From NCBI GenBank assembly GCA_964469485.1, contig CAYXZP010000051.1, positions 1 to 16,739 on the forward strand: a DNA stretch of 16,739 bases, given 5' to 3'. Source of the stretch: CAYXZP01 sp964469485. Lineage in GTDB: Bacteria > Desulfobacterota > Binatia > UBA1149 > CAYXZP01. A program made the position numbers and the translations under genes. A model generated the notes under the pieces. That model ran no database searches and had not been told where the DNA came from. It saw only the letters and a program-made list of their open reading frames with translations. How positions within the stretch are numbered: the first letter of the stretch is position 1; the number at the start of each line of letters is the position of its first letter. Shown here in pieces: positions 5,448 through 12,450 of the stretch.

Positions 5448-7520
5448 ATGTACGCGCATTTTTACCAGCTGGCCGAAGATCCCTTCAATCTGACGCCGGA
5501 CCCGAAGTACCACTACATCAACCAGTCCACCCGCGAGGCGATGGCCGGGGTCCTGCACGGGATCAGGTCGCGCAAGGGGTTCATCACTCTGATCGGGGAA
5601 GCCGGCACCGGCAAGACCACCCTGCTCAACCGTATCGTCGAGGAGATCGAAGGCGAGACCAGCGTCGTGTTCGTCTTCAACCCGGGCGTCAGTTTCGACG
5701 AACTGCTCGAGTTCATCTGCATGGAACTGGGCATTGCCACGGAGGGTTGCCGCCGGCTGCAGCTTGTCGAGAAGCTCAACGAGTATCTGCTCCAACAACT
5801 TACCGCCGGCCGTAACGTTGTCGTCATGATCGACGAAGCCCAGACCCTGGCCGATGACGTGCTCGAGGAACTACGGCTGTTGTCCAATCTGGAGACGGCC
5901 AAGGAGAAGATCCTGCAGATCCTCCTGTCCGGCCAGACCGAACTGGAGGACACACTTCGCCGGCCGGCCCTGAGGCAGCTCAGACAGCGGATAGCCGTGC
6001 GTACGGTTCTAAAGCCCGTGCGCGCCGAGGAGGTCGGCGAGTACGTGGCCACGCGCTTGCGGTCGGCGGGTGCCGCGCGCGGCGACTTTTTCACGCCCGC
6101 CGCGCTCCGAAAGGTCTGGCGTGCGTCCAAGGGCATTCCCAGGGTCGTCAACGTGATCTGCGACAACGCGATGATGCTGGCCTTTGCCGACGGCAAGAAA
6201 CGGATCACCGGCGCCGTCATGGGCGATGCCATCCGTGATCTCGAAGGGCGTACAGTCTCGCAGGACTGGGCCCAAGCGCTGCGTGAGCGCCTGTCGAGCC
6301 CGGTGCTGCGCTACGCGGGAGCGATGCTCGTCGCGGTGGCGATAGTTGTTCCTTTCGCGCTCTCGATGTTCCCGCTTCTCGACGGCGTCGATCTCATGGG
6401 GACCGCGGGGCCCGGCCCGCCCGAACTTACCGAGGGTCGCTCACGCGAGTCGATAAAGCATAGCGTTACCGGCAAGCGCGAGCGCATGCGCCCGGACTCG
6501 GGCCCTCTGACACTACGCCGCGACGGACCCGGGCCGGGGCAACAGGCCAAAGGTCTCGAGACCAGCGACTGGGGCGAGCGTTACCGGGCCGGCGAACTTT
6601 ACCCGAACGCCCGGTATGGTGCCGGTTCCGGGCAGGGCAACGGAATCAACAGCCGCAACGTGGTCGATAGCATACGGCGGGCCGAGATATTGGCCCGTTC
6701 GACGGCCGCGCGCCTGTACGCGAGCAAGAACAAGGGCGCAGTCGCCGGTAGCGTTCCGAAGGTCACACTGATGCCGCTTCCGTCGTCGGTGGCCACGGCA
6801 TCGCCAGCGCCGCCGACCGCTACTGAGGACTTGCTTGCCGAGGCGGTCATCCCGCCGTCGCCAGCTGCGCGTGCCGGCGAACAGAGCAGGGCGGCCGCCG
6901 AAGCGACCGAGGGGCTCGCTGTTGCCGCCGAGACGCTGGCTGCGGCCCTGGAGACCTTGGCCGACGTGGCCAAGCCGATCGCCGACATCGCGCATCGGCC
7001 GCCACGCCGGGGCTATCTTGGGCCGGCAAACGGCCGGCCGGTGCTAGGCGAATTGAGGAGGGTCAGGGCGGGACAGTCGGTCTGGAGCATTGCGCTCGGG
7101 CACTACGGGGCAGCCGGCCCCAAAACATTGGAGACCATATTCTCCGCTAATCCGGGACTCACAAATCCATACCGGCTCGAGGTCGGGTCCTATCTGTTCC
7201 TGCCGTTCCGTGTGCCCGAACGCATGGTCAGCCCCGGCCCCGAGGGGGGTTATCGGATACTGGTCAGCTCCTGCCCGGAGGCCGCTATGCTCGAGAAGGT
7301 CGAGGCCTGGCTCGAGAGCCTGATACCGGGCGCCAGGCTCGAGACCGAGGCATCGGGGGGCCCCGGGCCACGCTACCGTCTCTACCTGAGCGGTCTGGTA
7401 AGCCGCGAAGCAGCCCTGGCCGAAGCGGGCCGTGTCATAGGGGCCTATAAGACCCTGCGTCTGGGCCGGGCCATCACTCCATTCGGGCTCGCCGCAGGGC
7501 CCCTCGATGGTGTGCGCTGA
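5448..7520 (+). CDS. ExeA/GspA-like AAA ATPase with membrane anchor, LysM and SPOR-like C-terminus
   Basis: A 690-residue membrane-anchored ATPase. Residues 1-270 are an ExeA/GspA-type AAA domain: the family-typical start MYAHFYQLAEDPFNLTPDP, Walker A GEAGTGKTT (50-58), Walker B VVVMIDEAQ (124-132) and an SGQTEL sensor region (161-166). A hydrophobic segment at 286-310 should cross the inner membrane. It is followed by about 220 low-complexity residues rich in Pro, Ala and Gly, a LysM domain (about 536-588, VRAGQSVWSIALGHYG to YLFLPF) that would bind peptidoglycan, and a SPOR-like end (600-670). ATG 5448 is chosen because homologues start there and because an upstream in-frame TTG (5340) lies inside the P1 promoter. 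ATPases of this class accompany exosortase A exopolysaccharide loci; the LysM tail fits envelope positioning of an export machine. Exact role unknown. Confidence 0.85.
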   Translation: MYAHFYQLAEDPFNLTPDPKYHYINQSTREAMAGVLHGIRSRKGFITLIGEAGTGKTTLLNRIVEEIEGETSVVFVFNPGVSFDELLEFICMELGIATEGCRRLQLVEKLNEYLLQQLTAGRNVVVMIDEAQTLADDVLEELRLLSNLETAKEKILQILLSGQTELEDTLRRPALRQLRQRIAVRTVLKPVRAEEVGEYVATRLRSAGAARGDFFTPAALRKVWRASKGIPRVVNVICDNAMMLAFADGKKRITGAVMGDAIRDLEGRTVSQDWAQALRERLSSPVLRYAGAMLVAVAIVVPFALSMFPLLDGVDLMGTAGPGPPELTEGRSRESIKHSVTGKRERMRPDSGPLTLRRDGPGPGQQAKGLETSDWGERYRAGELYPNARYGAGSGQGNGINSRNVVDSIRRAEILARSTAARLYASKNKGAVAGSVPKVTLMPLPSSVATASPAPPTATEDLLAEAVIPPSPAARAGEQSRAAAEATEGLAVAAETLAAALETLADVAKPIADIAHRPPRRGYLGPANGRPVLGELRRVRAGQSVWSIALGHYGAAGPKTLETIFSANPGLTNPYRLEVGSYLFLPFRVPERMVSPGPEGGYRILVSSCPEAAMLEKVEAWLESLIPGARLETEASGGPGPRYRLYLSGLVSREAALAEAGRVIGAYKTLRLGRAITPFGLAAGPLDGVR

Positions 7521-7526
7521 GTACCG

Positions 7527-7542
7527 ATTGCAGTCCTGCAAT
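7527..7542. promoter_or_regulatory. 16-base palindrome, candidate enhancer site for the sigma-54 activator
   Basis: ATTGCAG-TC-CTGCAAT is a perfect 7+7 inverted repeat, 6 bases after the ATPase gene stop and about 173 bases upstream of the P2 -24 element. NtrC-family activators typically bind such dyads 80-200 bases upstream of their promoters. There is no T-run, so it does not look like a terminator. I did not find a second copy upstream of P1. Confidence 0.4.
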
Positions 7543-7714
7543 TGGCGTTCGCGGTGATACCGCCTTGTTTCAGGTAACTTAGCGAATTTTTAGGACTATC
7601 GGCGTATATTTGGTCCGCAGAGCTGCATGCATCGGCGGCCTAAGGGAAATCCCGTAAAATTCGGAAAACCCCTTTAACGACGCTGATTTCCGTGCCTATC
7701 GTCATAATCCGTGG

Positions 7715-7730
7715 TGGCACTGAACTTGCT
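7715..7730 (+). promoter_or_regulatory. Consensus sigma-54 promoter P2 for the exopolysaccharide operon
   Basis: TGGCACTGAACTTGCT matches TGGCAC-N5-TTGCW at every conserved position: TGGCAC at 7715-7720, TTGCT at 7726-7730, with GG (7716-7717) and GC (7728-7729) separated by exactly 10 bases. Transcription should start near 7741, about 89 bases upstream of ATG 7830. It lies between a candidate activator dyad and the first gene of the polysaccharide operon. Confidence 0.85.
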
Positions 7731-7740
7731 GCCTTAGAAC

Positions 7741-7829
7741 ACGGGATTGTTGCGCCTGCTAGGCTGACGGATTCGCCGGCCCCCCAGGGCCTCCGAGAGC
7801 AAGGCGAGCGCAACCCGGGCGACAAGAGC
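7741..7829 (+). other. Foldable 5' leader of the exopolysaccharide operon
   Basis: Starting at the predicted transcription start, GGG (7743-7745) and TTGCG (7750-7754) can pair with CGCAACCC (7809-7816), and CCT (7755-7757) with AGG (7802-7804), enclosing an inner GC-rich hairpin around GGCC...GGCC (about 7777-7791). The leader ends close to the start codon at 7830. I do not recognise a known riboswitch class. Confidence 0.3.
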
Positions 7830-8582
7830 ATGATAGTGACAAGGCTGAAAGAGACCGTAGCCCGCATGATGCGCCCGATAGCGGCGCTGGCCCTTATGGT
7901 CATGGTTGCCGGCTGTGCGGCCCGTAGCCCCATCCCGCGCCATAATGCAGCTGCCGCCGGACCCATCCCCGCCGCCGCCACCAGCGCCGCACTGAGCCCG
8001 ACATACAAGCTCGACACCGGCGACCGTTTGCAGATCCGCTTTCCCTACCACGGCGAGCTCGACAGCATCACCACGGTCAGGTCGGACGGGCGCTTGACGG
8101 TGGCCGGCCTCGGCGAGTTCCAAGCATACGGGCTGACAACCGACGAGCTCGAGCAGGATATCTACCGGCGTGCCTCGCTGACCCATCGCAATCCCGAGAC
8201 CTACGTGCTCGTCGCCGAGGCCCGGGCTGTTAAGGCCTATGTGGGCGGCGAGGTGCAGCGCCCCGGTTTCGTCGCGGTCAGGCCCGGCCTGACCTCACTA
8301 CGGGCGGTGCTCGAGCGCGGCGGGTTCCTGTCGTCGGCCAAATTGAGCAGCGTGCTGCACATCCGCTGGGACGCTCAGGGCGAGTACACGGCCAAGCTCA
8401 TCGACCTCAAGCGGGTGCTCGAGACCGGTGACACGACCCAAGACCTGGTCGTTGCCGCCAACGACGTGGTCTACGTTCCGGCCACCGCGATCTCCAACGC
8501 GAACCTGTGGGTGCGCCAGTACATAACCGACCTGCTGCCGATCAAGCCGCCAAGTACGAGGCTGCCCGACATAGGGAACTGA
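7830..8582 (+). CDS. OPX-family polysaccharide export lipoprotein (Wza-like, short)
   Basis: This 250-residue protein belongs to the outer-membrane polysaccharide export family. A basic N-terminus and hydrophobic segment (15-28) end in the lipobox VAGC with Cys29. YKLDTGDRLQIRFPYHGEL (about 59-77) begins the Poly_export domain, which continues through VRSDGRLTVAGLGEFQAYGL. An SLBB domain follows (about 135-185, VGGEVQRPGFVAVRPG to GGFLSSAKLS). It lacks the extra SLBB repeat and long C-terminus of Escherichia coli Wza (379 residues), so it may need a partner to cross the outer membrane. ATG 7830 is chosen because the sigma-54 promoter lies just upstream and excludes longer in-frame starts; ATG 7866 or 7869 would also keep the signal peptide. 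It is the first gene of the operon. Confidence 0.9.
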   Translation: MIVTRLKETVARMMRPIAALALMVMVAGCAARSPIPRHNAAAAGPIPAAATSAALSPTYKLDTGDRLQIRFPYHGELDSITTVRSDGRLTVAGLGEFQAYGLTTDELEQDIYRRASLTHRNPETYVLVAEARAVKAYVGGEVQRPGFVAVRPGLTSLRAVLERGGFLSSAKLSSVLHIRWDAQGEYTAKLIDLKRVLETGDTTQDLVVAANDVVYVPATAISNANLWVRQYITDLLPIKPPSTRLPDIGN

Positions 8583-8595
8583 GGGACGAGGAAGA

Positions 8596-10155
8596 ATGGA
8601 CCAGAGATCCCTATACCTCATCCGGCAGGCCCTCAACGCGGTCTTCAAGCGGCGCAACATGGTCGTGCTGCTTTTCTTGTTGATCTTCGTGCCGAGCAAC
8701 GTCGGCAACCTCGTTCGCGACCCCGTGTTCAAGGCTTCGGCCAAGGTGTTGGTGTCGCGGGCGCGTGCCTATCCGGAGGTCTCGCCCCTGGCGAAGCAGG
8801 ACAAGTCGAACGGCATCCCCAACGAGGCGATGATCAACTCCGAGTTGCAGATGCTGCGCAGCTACGACCTCTACCGCCGCCTGCACGATGAGCTCGTCGC
8901 GCAAGCGGGTGAACAGGACAGCGTTGGCGAGGACGGCGAGGAGCCCAAGGTGCCGTCGGTCAGGACCCTGGCCGGCCGTTTGGGTGTCGTTCGCAAGCCG
9001 AACTCGAACGTCGTCGAGGTGACCTACGCCAACGGCGACCCCGGAGAGGCCGTCAACATCGTCAATACGCTCGTCCGGCTCTACGTCGACTACCATATCG
9101 AGATGCACCGTTCGCCGGGCGCATACAGCTTCTTCCAGCGAGAGGCCGAGAACGCGAAGGCCTCTTATGTGCAGGCCGACATGAACCTCGAGCGCTTCGA
9201 CGCCACCCACGGCCTGACATCGATAGCCGCCGAGAAGGAGCACCTGTTGCGGCAACGTGCCCAGCTCGAGGCCGATCTCAGACGCACGGAGGCCGAGATC
9301 ACCGAACTGACGACCAAGGCCGCATCGTTGGAGGCCGAGCTCGAGTTCATACCGGCCCAGGAGGCCGTGGCCATCGAGGTCATACCCAACCCGCTGGTCA
9401 ACTACCTGAGACAGAACCTGGCCCGCTTGGAGATGGAACGTGACCGTCTGCTCCAGCTCTACACTCCGCAGCACAGGCTCCTGCTTGACGTCGAGGGGGA
9501 GATCGTGGCCTTGCGGCAGCAGATCGGCGCTCAGGACCAGACGGTCATCGGAAGGCAGAAGATGGGTGCCACGCCGGTGCGCCAGACCTTGGAAGAGAAT
9601 TTGCTCAGTTCGCAGGCTAACCTCGGTGCGCTCGAGGCCCGCCGTGCGATGCTTGCCGAGAGCATCACGGACTACGAAGCCAACATCCGCGTGATGCACA
9701 CCAAGCACTACCAGGTGATGAGGCTCAGGCGCGAACGGCAAGAGGCCAAGGACATCTACTCGCTGCTCAACGAGAAGCTCCACCAGATCAAGGTGTCCGA
9801 TGCCATGGACGCCGCCGGCATTTCGAGCGTTAGCGTGGTCGAGGCCGCTGCCGGTCCGCTCAAGAGGCAGCCCGATTTCAAGGGCGTGACCCTGGTGCTG
9901 TCCTTCTTCGCGGCGCTGCTCATAAGCGTCGGATCGGCCGTTGTGACCGAGATGCTCAACCCGGTCATGAACAGCGAACTGGACGTACGTCACCACCTCG
10001 GGCTGCCGACCCTGGCCGAGATCCCCGTCAACGGAAACGGCAACGGCAATGGAAACGGCAATGGCAACGGCAACGGTAATGGCAACGGCTACGGGAACGG
10101 CAATGGCAACGGCAATGGACACTACGGGATACGCGTGCCCAAGGCGGAGGCCTGA
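8596..10155 (+). CDS. Wzz/GumC-like polysaccharide chain-length determinant (polysaccharide co-polymerase) with Asn-Gly repeat tail
   Basis: A 519-residue inner-membrane protein that would set polysaccharide length and couple synthesis to export. It has a first membrane helix at about 22-40 (MVVLLFLLIFVPSNVGNLV), a large periplasmic part with the Wzz-like strand VLVSRARAYPEV and long coiled-coil helices (about 190-420, for example EAELEFI and LRRERQEAKDIYSLLNEKL), and a second helix at about 430-452 (GVTLVLSFFAALLISVG). The following VRHHLGLPTLAEIP is the usual cytoplasmic link to a BY-kinase domain. The kinase is not fused but encoded next, overlapping by one base (TGATG). The C-terminus ends in an Asn-Gly repeat. 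A good GAGGA ribosome site precedes ATG 8596. Confidence 0.9.
   Translation: MDQRSLYLIRQALNAVFKRRNMVVLLFLLIFVPSNVGNLVRDPVFKASAKVLVSRARAYPEVSPLAKQDKSNGIPNEAMINSELQMLRSYDLYRRLHDELVAQAGEQDSVGEDGEEPKVPSVRTLAGRLGVVRKPNSNVVEVTYANGDPGEAVNIVNTLVRLYVDYHIEMHRSPGAYSFFQREAENAKASYVQADMNLERFDATHGLTSIAAEKEHLLRQRAQLEADLRRTEAEITELTTKAASLEAELEFIPAQEAVAIEVIPNPLVNYLRQNLARLEMERDRLLQLYTPQHRLLLDVEGEIVALRQQIGAQDQTVIGRQKMGATPVRQTLEENLLSSQANLGALEARRAMLAESITDYEANIRVMHTKHYQVMRLRRERQEAKDIYSLLNEKLHQIKVSDAMDAAGISSVSVVEAAAGPLKRQPDFKGVTLVLSFFAALLISVGSAVVTEMLNPVMNSELDVRHHLGLPTLAEIPVNGNGNGNGNGNGNGNGNGNGYGNGNGNGNGHYGIRVPKAEA
10030..10119 (+). repeat. In-frame hexanucleotide repeat encoding (Asn-Gly) dipeptides
   Basis: Fifteen tandem 6-base units (AAC/AAT followed by GGN) encode ten NG, one YG and four NG dipeptides near the C-terminus of the chain-length protein, followed by HYG. 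Synonymous variation (AAC and AAT; GGA, GGC and GGT) shows the repeat is not a fresh perfect expansion. Such tracts can still change length by slippage in whole 6-base units without shifting frame. Confidence 0.95.
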
Positions 10156-10877
10156 TGAGCAAGACCTACGAAGCGCTTAAGAGGGCGGAGTCGTTGCGGG
10201 CCCGTGACGTGGGCGAGGCCGTCGGCATCCCCAATCCGCCGCTTCCCGTCAACGGCACCGACGATTACTACGAACTGAGGCGGCGCCTGTTCGGTTCGGC
10301 CGTCGGCGACACCATCAAGAGCATCCTCGTCGTCAGCGCGTTACACGGCGAGGGCACCTCGGGGGTGGCATGCTTGCTGGCCAAGGCGATGGCCGACCGG
10401 GGGCGCTCGCATGTCATGCTCGTCGACCTCAACCTGAGAACGCCGTCCCTGTGGCGCCAGATGCAGGTCAAGGGCCGCGAGGGCTTCGTCAATATGGTTG
10501 CCGAAGGCAAGGGTGTCGGCGAGGTTATCCAAGAGAGCGGTGTTCCGGGCGTGAGCGTCGTTACGGCCGGGAGCGGACGCCTCAACGCGATCGACGTTAT
10601 CGACAACGAACGGACTCTCGGCGTGGTGAGCAGCATGGCCGGGCATGCCGACATAACCTTTGTCGATGCTCCGCCGGTAACGCTTTACCCCGACGCCCGT
10701 GCGCTGGCTCCGCTGATGGACGGTGTCGTGCTGGTGATCGAGGCCGACACCACGCCCGTGAGTGTCGCGGCGCGCGCCTCCCAGATGGTCCGCGAAACAG
10801 GAGCCAACCTCATCGGCGTGGTCCTCAACAAGAGGCGAGACTACATTCCCGAGAGAGTCTCCCGTCTGATCGGATAG
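10155..10877 (+). CDS. BY-kinase/CpsD-like P-loop ATPase lacking the Walker A lysine
   Basis: This 240-residue protein has the fold signals of bacterial tyrosine kinases that partner Wzz/GumC proteins: the N-terminal MSKTYEALKRAE motif, the linker helix DYYELRRRLFGS, a strand ILVVSALHGEG, a Walker A-prime strand VMLVDLNLRTPSLW (88-100) and a Walker B FVDAPPV (169-175). In family kinases the P-loop reads GEGKST; here it is GEGTSG (65-70), so the ATP-binding Lys is Thr. The second Asp of the DxD in Walker A-prime is Asn93. The C-terminus has no tyrosine cluster, only Tyr230. It is therefore probably an impaired or non-canonical kinase acting as a structural regulator of the co-polymerase. It overlaps the Wzz gene by one base. 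Confidence 0.82.
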   Translation: MSKTYEALKRAESLRARDVGEAVGIPNPPLPVNGTDDYYELRRRLFGSAVGDTIKSILVVSALHGEGTSGVACLLAKAMADRGRSHVMLVDLNLRTPSLWRQMQVKGREGFVNMVAEGKGVGEVIQESGVPGVSVVTAGSGRLNAIDVIDNERTLGVVSSMAGHADITFVDAPPVTLYPDARALAPLMDGVVLVIEADTTPVSVAARASQMVRETGANLIGVVLNKRRDYIPERVSRLIG

Positions 10878-10900
10878 CGGCACCCCGCTAAAGGATAGCC

Positions 10901-12436
10901 ATGGAGACCGCCGGCACAGCGTTGTCACTGCAGGGCCGCGGGAGGCGGAGTGGGGTCCTGATATCGGTGGTGGCCTTCGGACTGGGGGCCCTCTGGCTCT
11001 CATTATCAGGCGCCGGCCCCTTCGTTCTGCTGGCCGCCTTCGCGGCCCTGGCCGCCGTCATGATCCTGCGGATGCCGGTCATCGGCATCCTGATATACCT
11101 GGTCACCTTCTTGTTCAGTTATCCGGCCGTGCTCAGGGGCTCGGGCAACTTCACCATCAACAACATGCTCGGCCTCATGTACCTTCCCTTGGTGCTCATC
11201 GGCATGTTGCGCGAGGGCGAGTTCTGGCTGGCCAAGGTCAGGCCCTTGGTCCTTCTCGCCCTGGTTGTGGTGATCTCGGTGACCTCCTCGTGGATGTACC
11301 AGCCCATAGATCTTTCGGGTGGTGTCGCCACCGAACATATACAGAAGATCCGCGCCTCCCAGGGCGCCACCATGATCGAGATGCGCGATGCGCGCACGAA
11401 GTTCATCACCCGCCTGGCCTTCCTGGTGTTCTTCGTCTTCTTCGTGCGCAGTCCCCGCGACCTCAAGCTCGTTGCCGGGACCGTTGTCGCCTGTATGCTG
11501 CTGACATATCTGCAGGTGAGTGCTTCCGAAGGGGTCTTTGGTTGGGGGACCGGGCGGTTGCGCGTGCAGGGCGCGGCCGGGACCGGGCTCTACTCGGGCA
11601 GGAACCCCAACAAACTGGCCTACTTCGCACTGCTCTGTCTTACCCTGCTTTGGTATTCCCGCAAGGCGATACGCTGGAAGCTCCTCTATCCCTTCTGGGC
11701 TATCGCCACGGTGATGGTCGCCAGCGTGATCCCCCTTACGGCGTCACGCAGCGGGCTGATAAACCTCGTGATCTTCCTGTCCATCATCACGTTCGAGGGA
11801 CGATTCGGGCTGCGCAAGGTCGTGGGCGGTTTTCTGCTCCTGCTCTTCGTTACGGTTCAGTTCGGTTTCCAGACCAACGTTCTGCAGGTGGCCTTGCCCG
11901 ACGTGGTCGCCGAACGTCTGCAAAAGGTCGATGTTCGGACCGAAGCGCTTGCGTCCGGGCAGGTCGCCGGCGGTTCTCTGGGCCGGCGCTTCGACAACAT
12001 CAAGGTGGCGATCACGATGGCCTTCAGGCACCCCATCCTCGGTGTCGGGCTCGGCAACTTCTCCGCCGAGCGGGCATTGGTCGACCCTAGTGGAATGACG
12101 TCGCCCCCGCACAATTCCTATCTCATGGCCTGGGTGGAGGGTGGCATAATATCCTTGGGTCTCTATCTCGCGATCTTCGTCGGGCTGTTACGTGCTCTGA
12201 GGAACCTAGAGCGTGATTACGAGGCCCGTTTCGGGCCGGTCGGAATGGGCTGGATGGTCAATGCGATGCGTACGACCTTGATCGGGTTCTTGGTGTTTTC
12301 CTTTTTTGCCGATATGTGGGTCCACATTCTCTTCTTCATCATAGTCGGCATGTGCATATCGGTCGTACGGATGCACCGGGTCTACGCCGAGACGGGCCGG
12401 CTCCCGAATCCGCCCATGCAGCCGGCACCCGTCTGA
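10901..12436 (+). CDS. O-antigen ligase / polymerase family membrane protein (Wzy/WaaL type)
   Basis: A 511-residue polytopic inner-membrane protein, about ten or more hydrophobic segments, in the O-antigen ligase superfamily that includes polymerases (Wzy) and ligases (WaaL). The first half has helices around 25-60 and 70-110, then a loop with GTGLYSGRNPNKLAYFALL and the PLTASRSGLINLV motif. The Wzy_C signature is near 370-430: FRHPILGVGLGNF followed by PPHNSYLMAWVEGGIISLGL, with the conserved His in the HNSYL periplasmic loop. Polymerase or ligase cannot be told from sequence alone; as the only such gene in a co-polymerase operon, polymerase is favoured. Start ATG 10901 has an AAGGA ribosome site and follows the previous stop by 23 bases. 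The next gene follows after 14 bases. Confidence 0.85.
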   Translation: METAGTALSLQGRGRRSGVLISVVAFGLGALWLSLSGAGPFVLLAAFAALAAVMILRMPVIGILIYLVTFLFSYPAVLRGSGNFTINNMLGLMYLPLVLIGMLREGEFWLAKVRPLVLLALVVVISVTSSWMYQPIDLSGGVATEHIQKIRASQGATMIEMRDARTKFITRLAFLVFFVFFVRSPRDLKLVAGTVVACMLLTYLQVSASEGVFGWGTGRLRVQGAAGTGLYSGRNPNKLAYFALLCLTLLWYSRKAIRWKLLYPFWAIATVMVASVIPLTASRSGLINLVIFLSIITFEGRFGLRKVVGGFLLLLFVTVQFGFQTNVLQVALPDVVAERLQKVDVRTEALASGQVAGGSLGRRFDNIKVAITMAFRHPILGVGLGNFSAERALVDPSGMTSPPHNSYLMAWVEGGIISLGLYLAIFVGLLRALRNLERDYEARFGPVGMGWMVNAMRTTLIGFLVFSFFADMWVHILFFIIVGMCISVVRMHRVYAETGRLPNPPMQPAPV

Positions 12437-12450
12437 GGCCGCACCTATCC

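Larger units (their letters stand above)
7521..7829 (+). other. 309-base regulatory intergenic region before the polysaccharide operon
   Basis: No gene is supported here. From left to right it holds a 16-base palindrome (7527-7542), a small hairpin GCGGT-GAT-ACCGC (7551-7563) followed by CTTGTTTC that could be a weak terminator for the ATPase gene, an A/T-rich stretch (about 7575-7615) that stands out from the GC-rich surroundings, a short GGGAAATCCC palindrome near 7645, the consensus sigma-54 promoter P2 (7715-7730) and a foldable leader (7741-7829). The AT-rich stretch between a palindrome and the promoter is the kind of place where a looping protein could bend DNA between enhancer and sigma-54 polymerase, but no clear IHF site was found. 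Confidence 0.6.

Noticed and set aside
7692..7829. N-terminal extension of the OPX gene from an upstream in-frame start
   Set aside because: It would begin before promoter P2 and place the lipoprotein signal peptide internally.
8611..10122. A 503-codon open frame on the minus strand opposite the chain-length protein gene
   Set aside because: It is the antisense shadow of a well-supported gene in high-GC DNA and has no recognisable domains; its start end is a Val/Ala/Ile repeat produced by the reverse complement of the Asn-Gly repeat.
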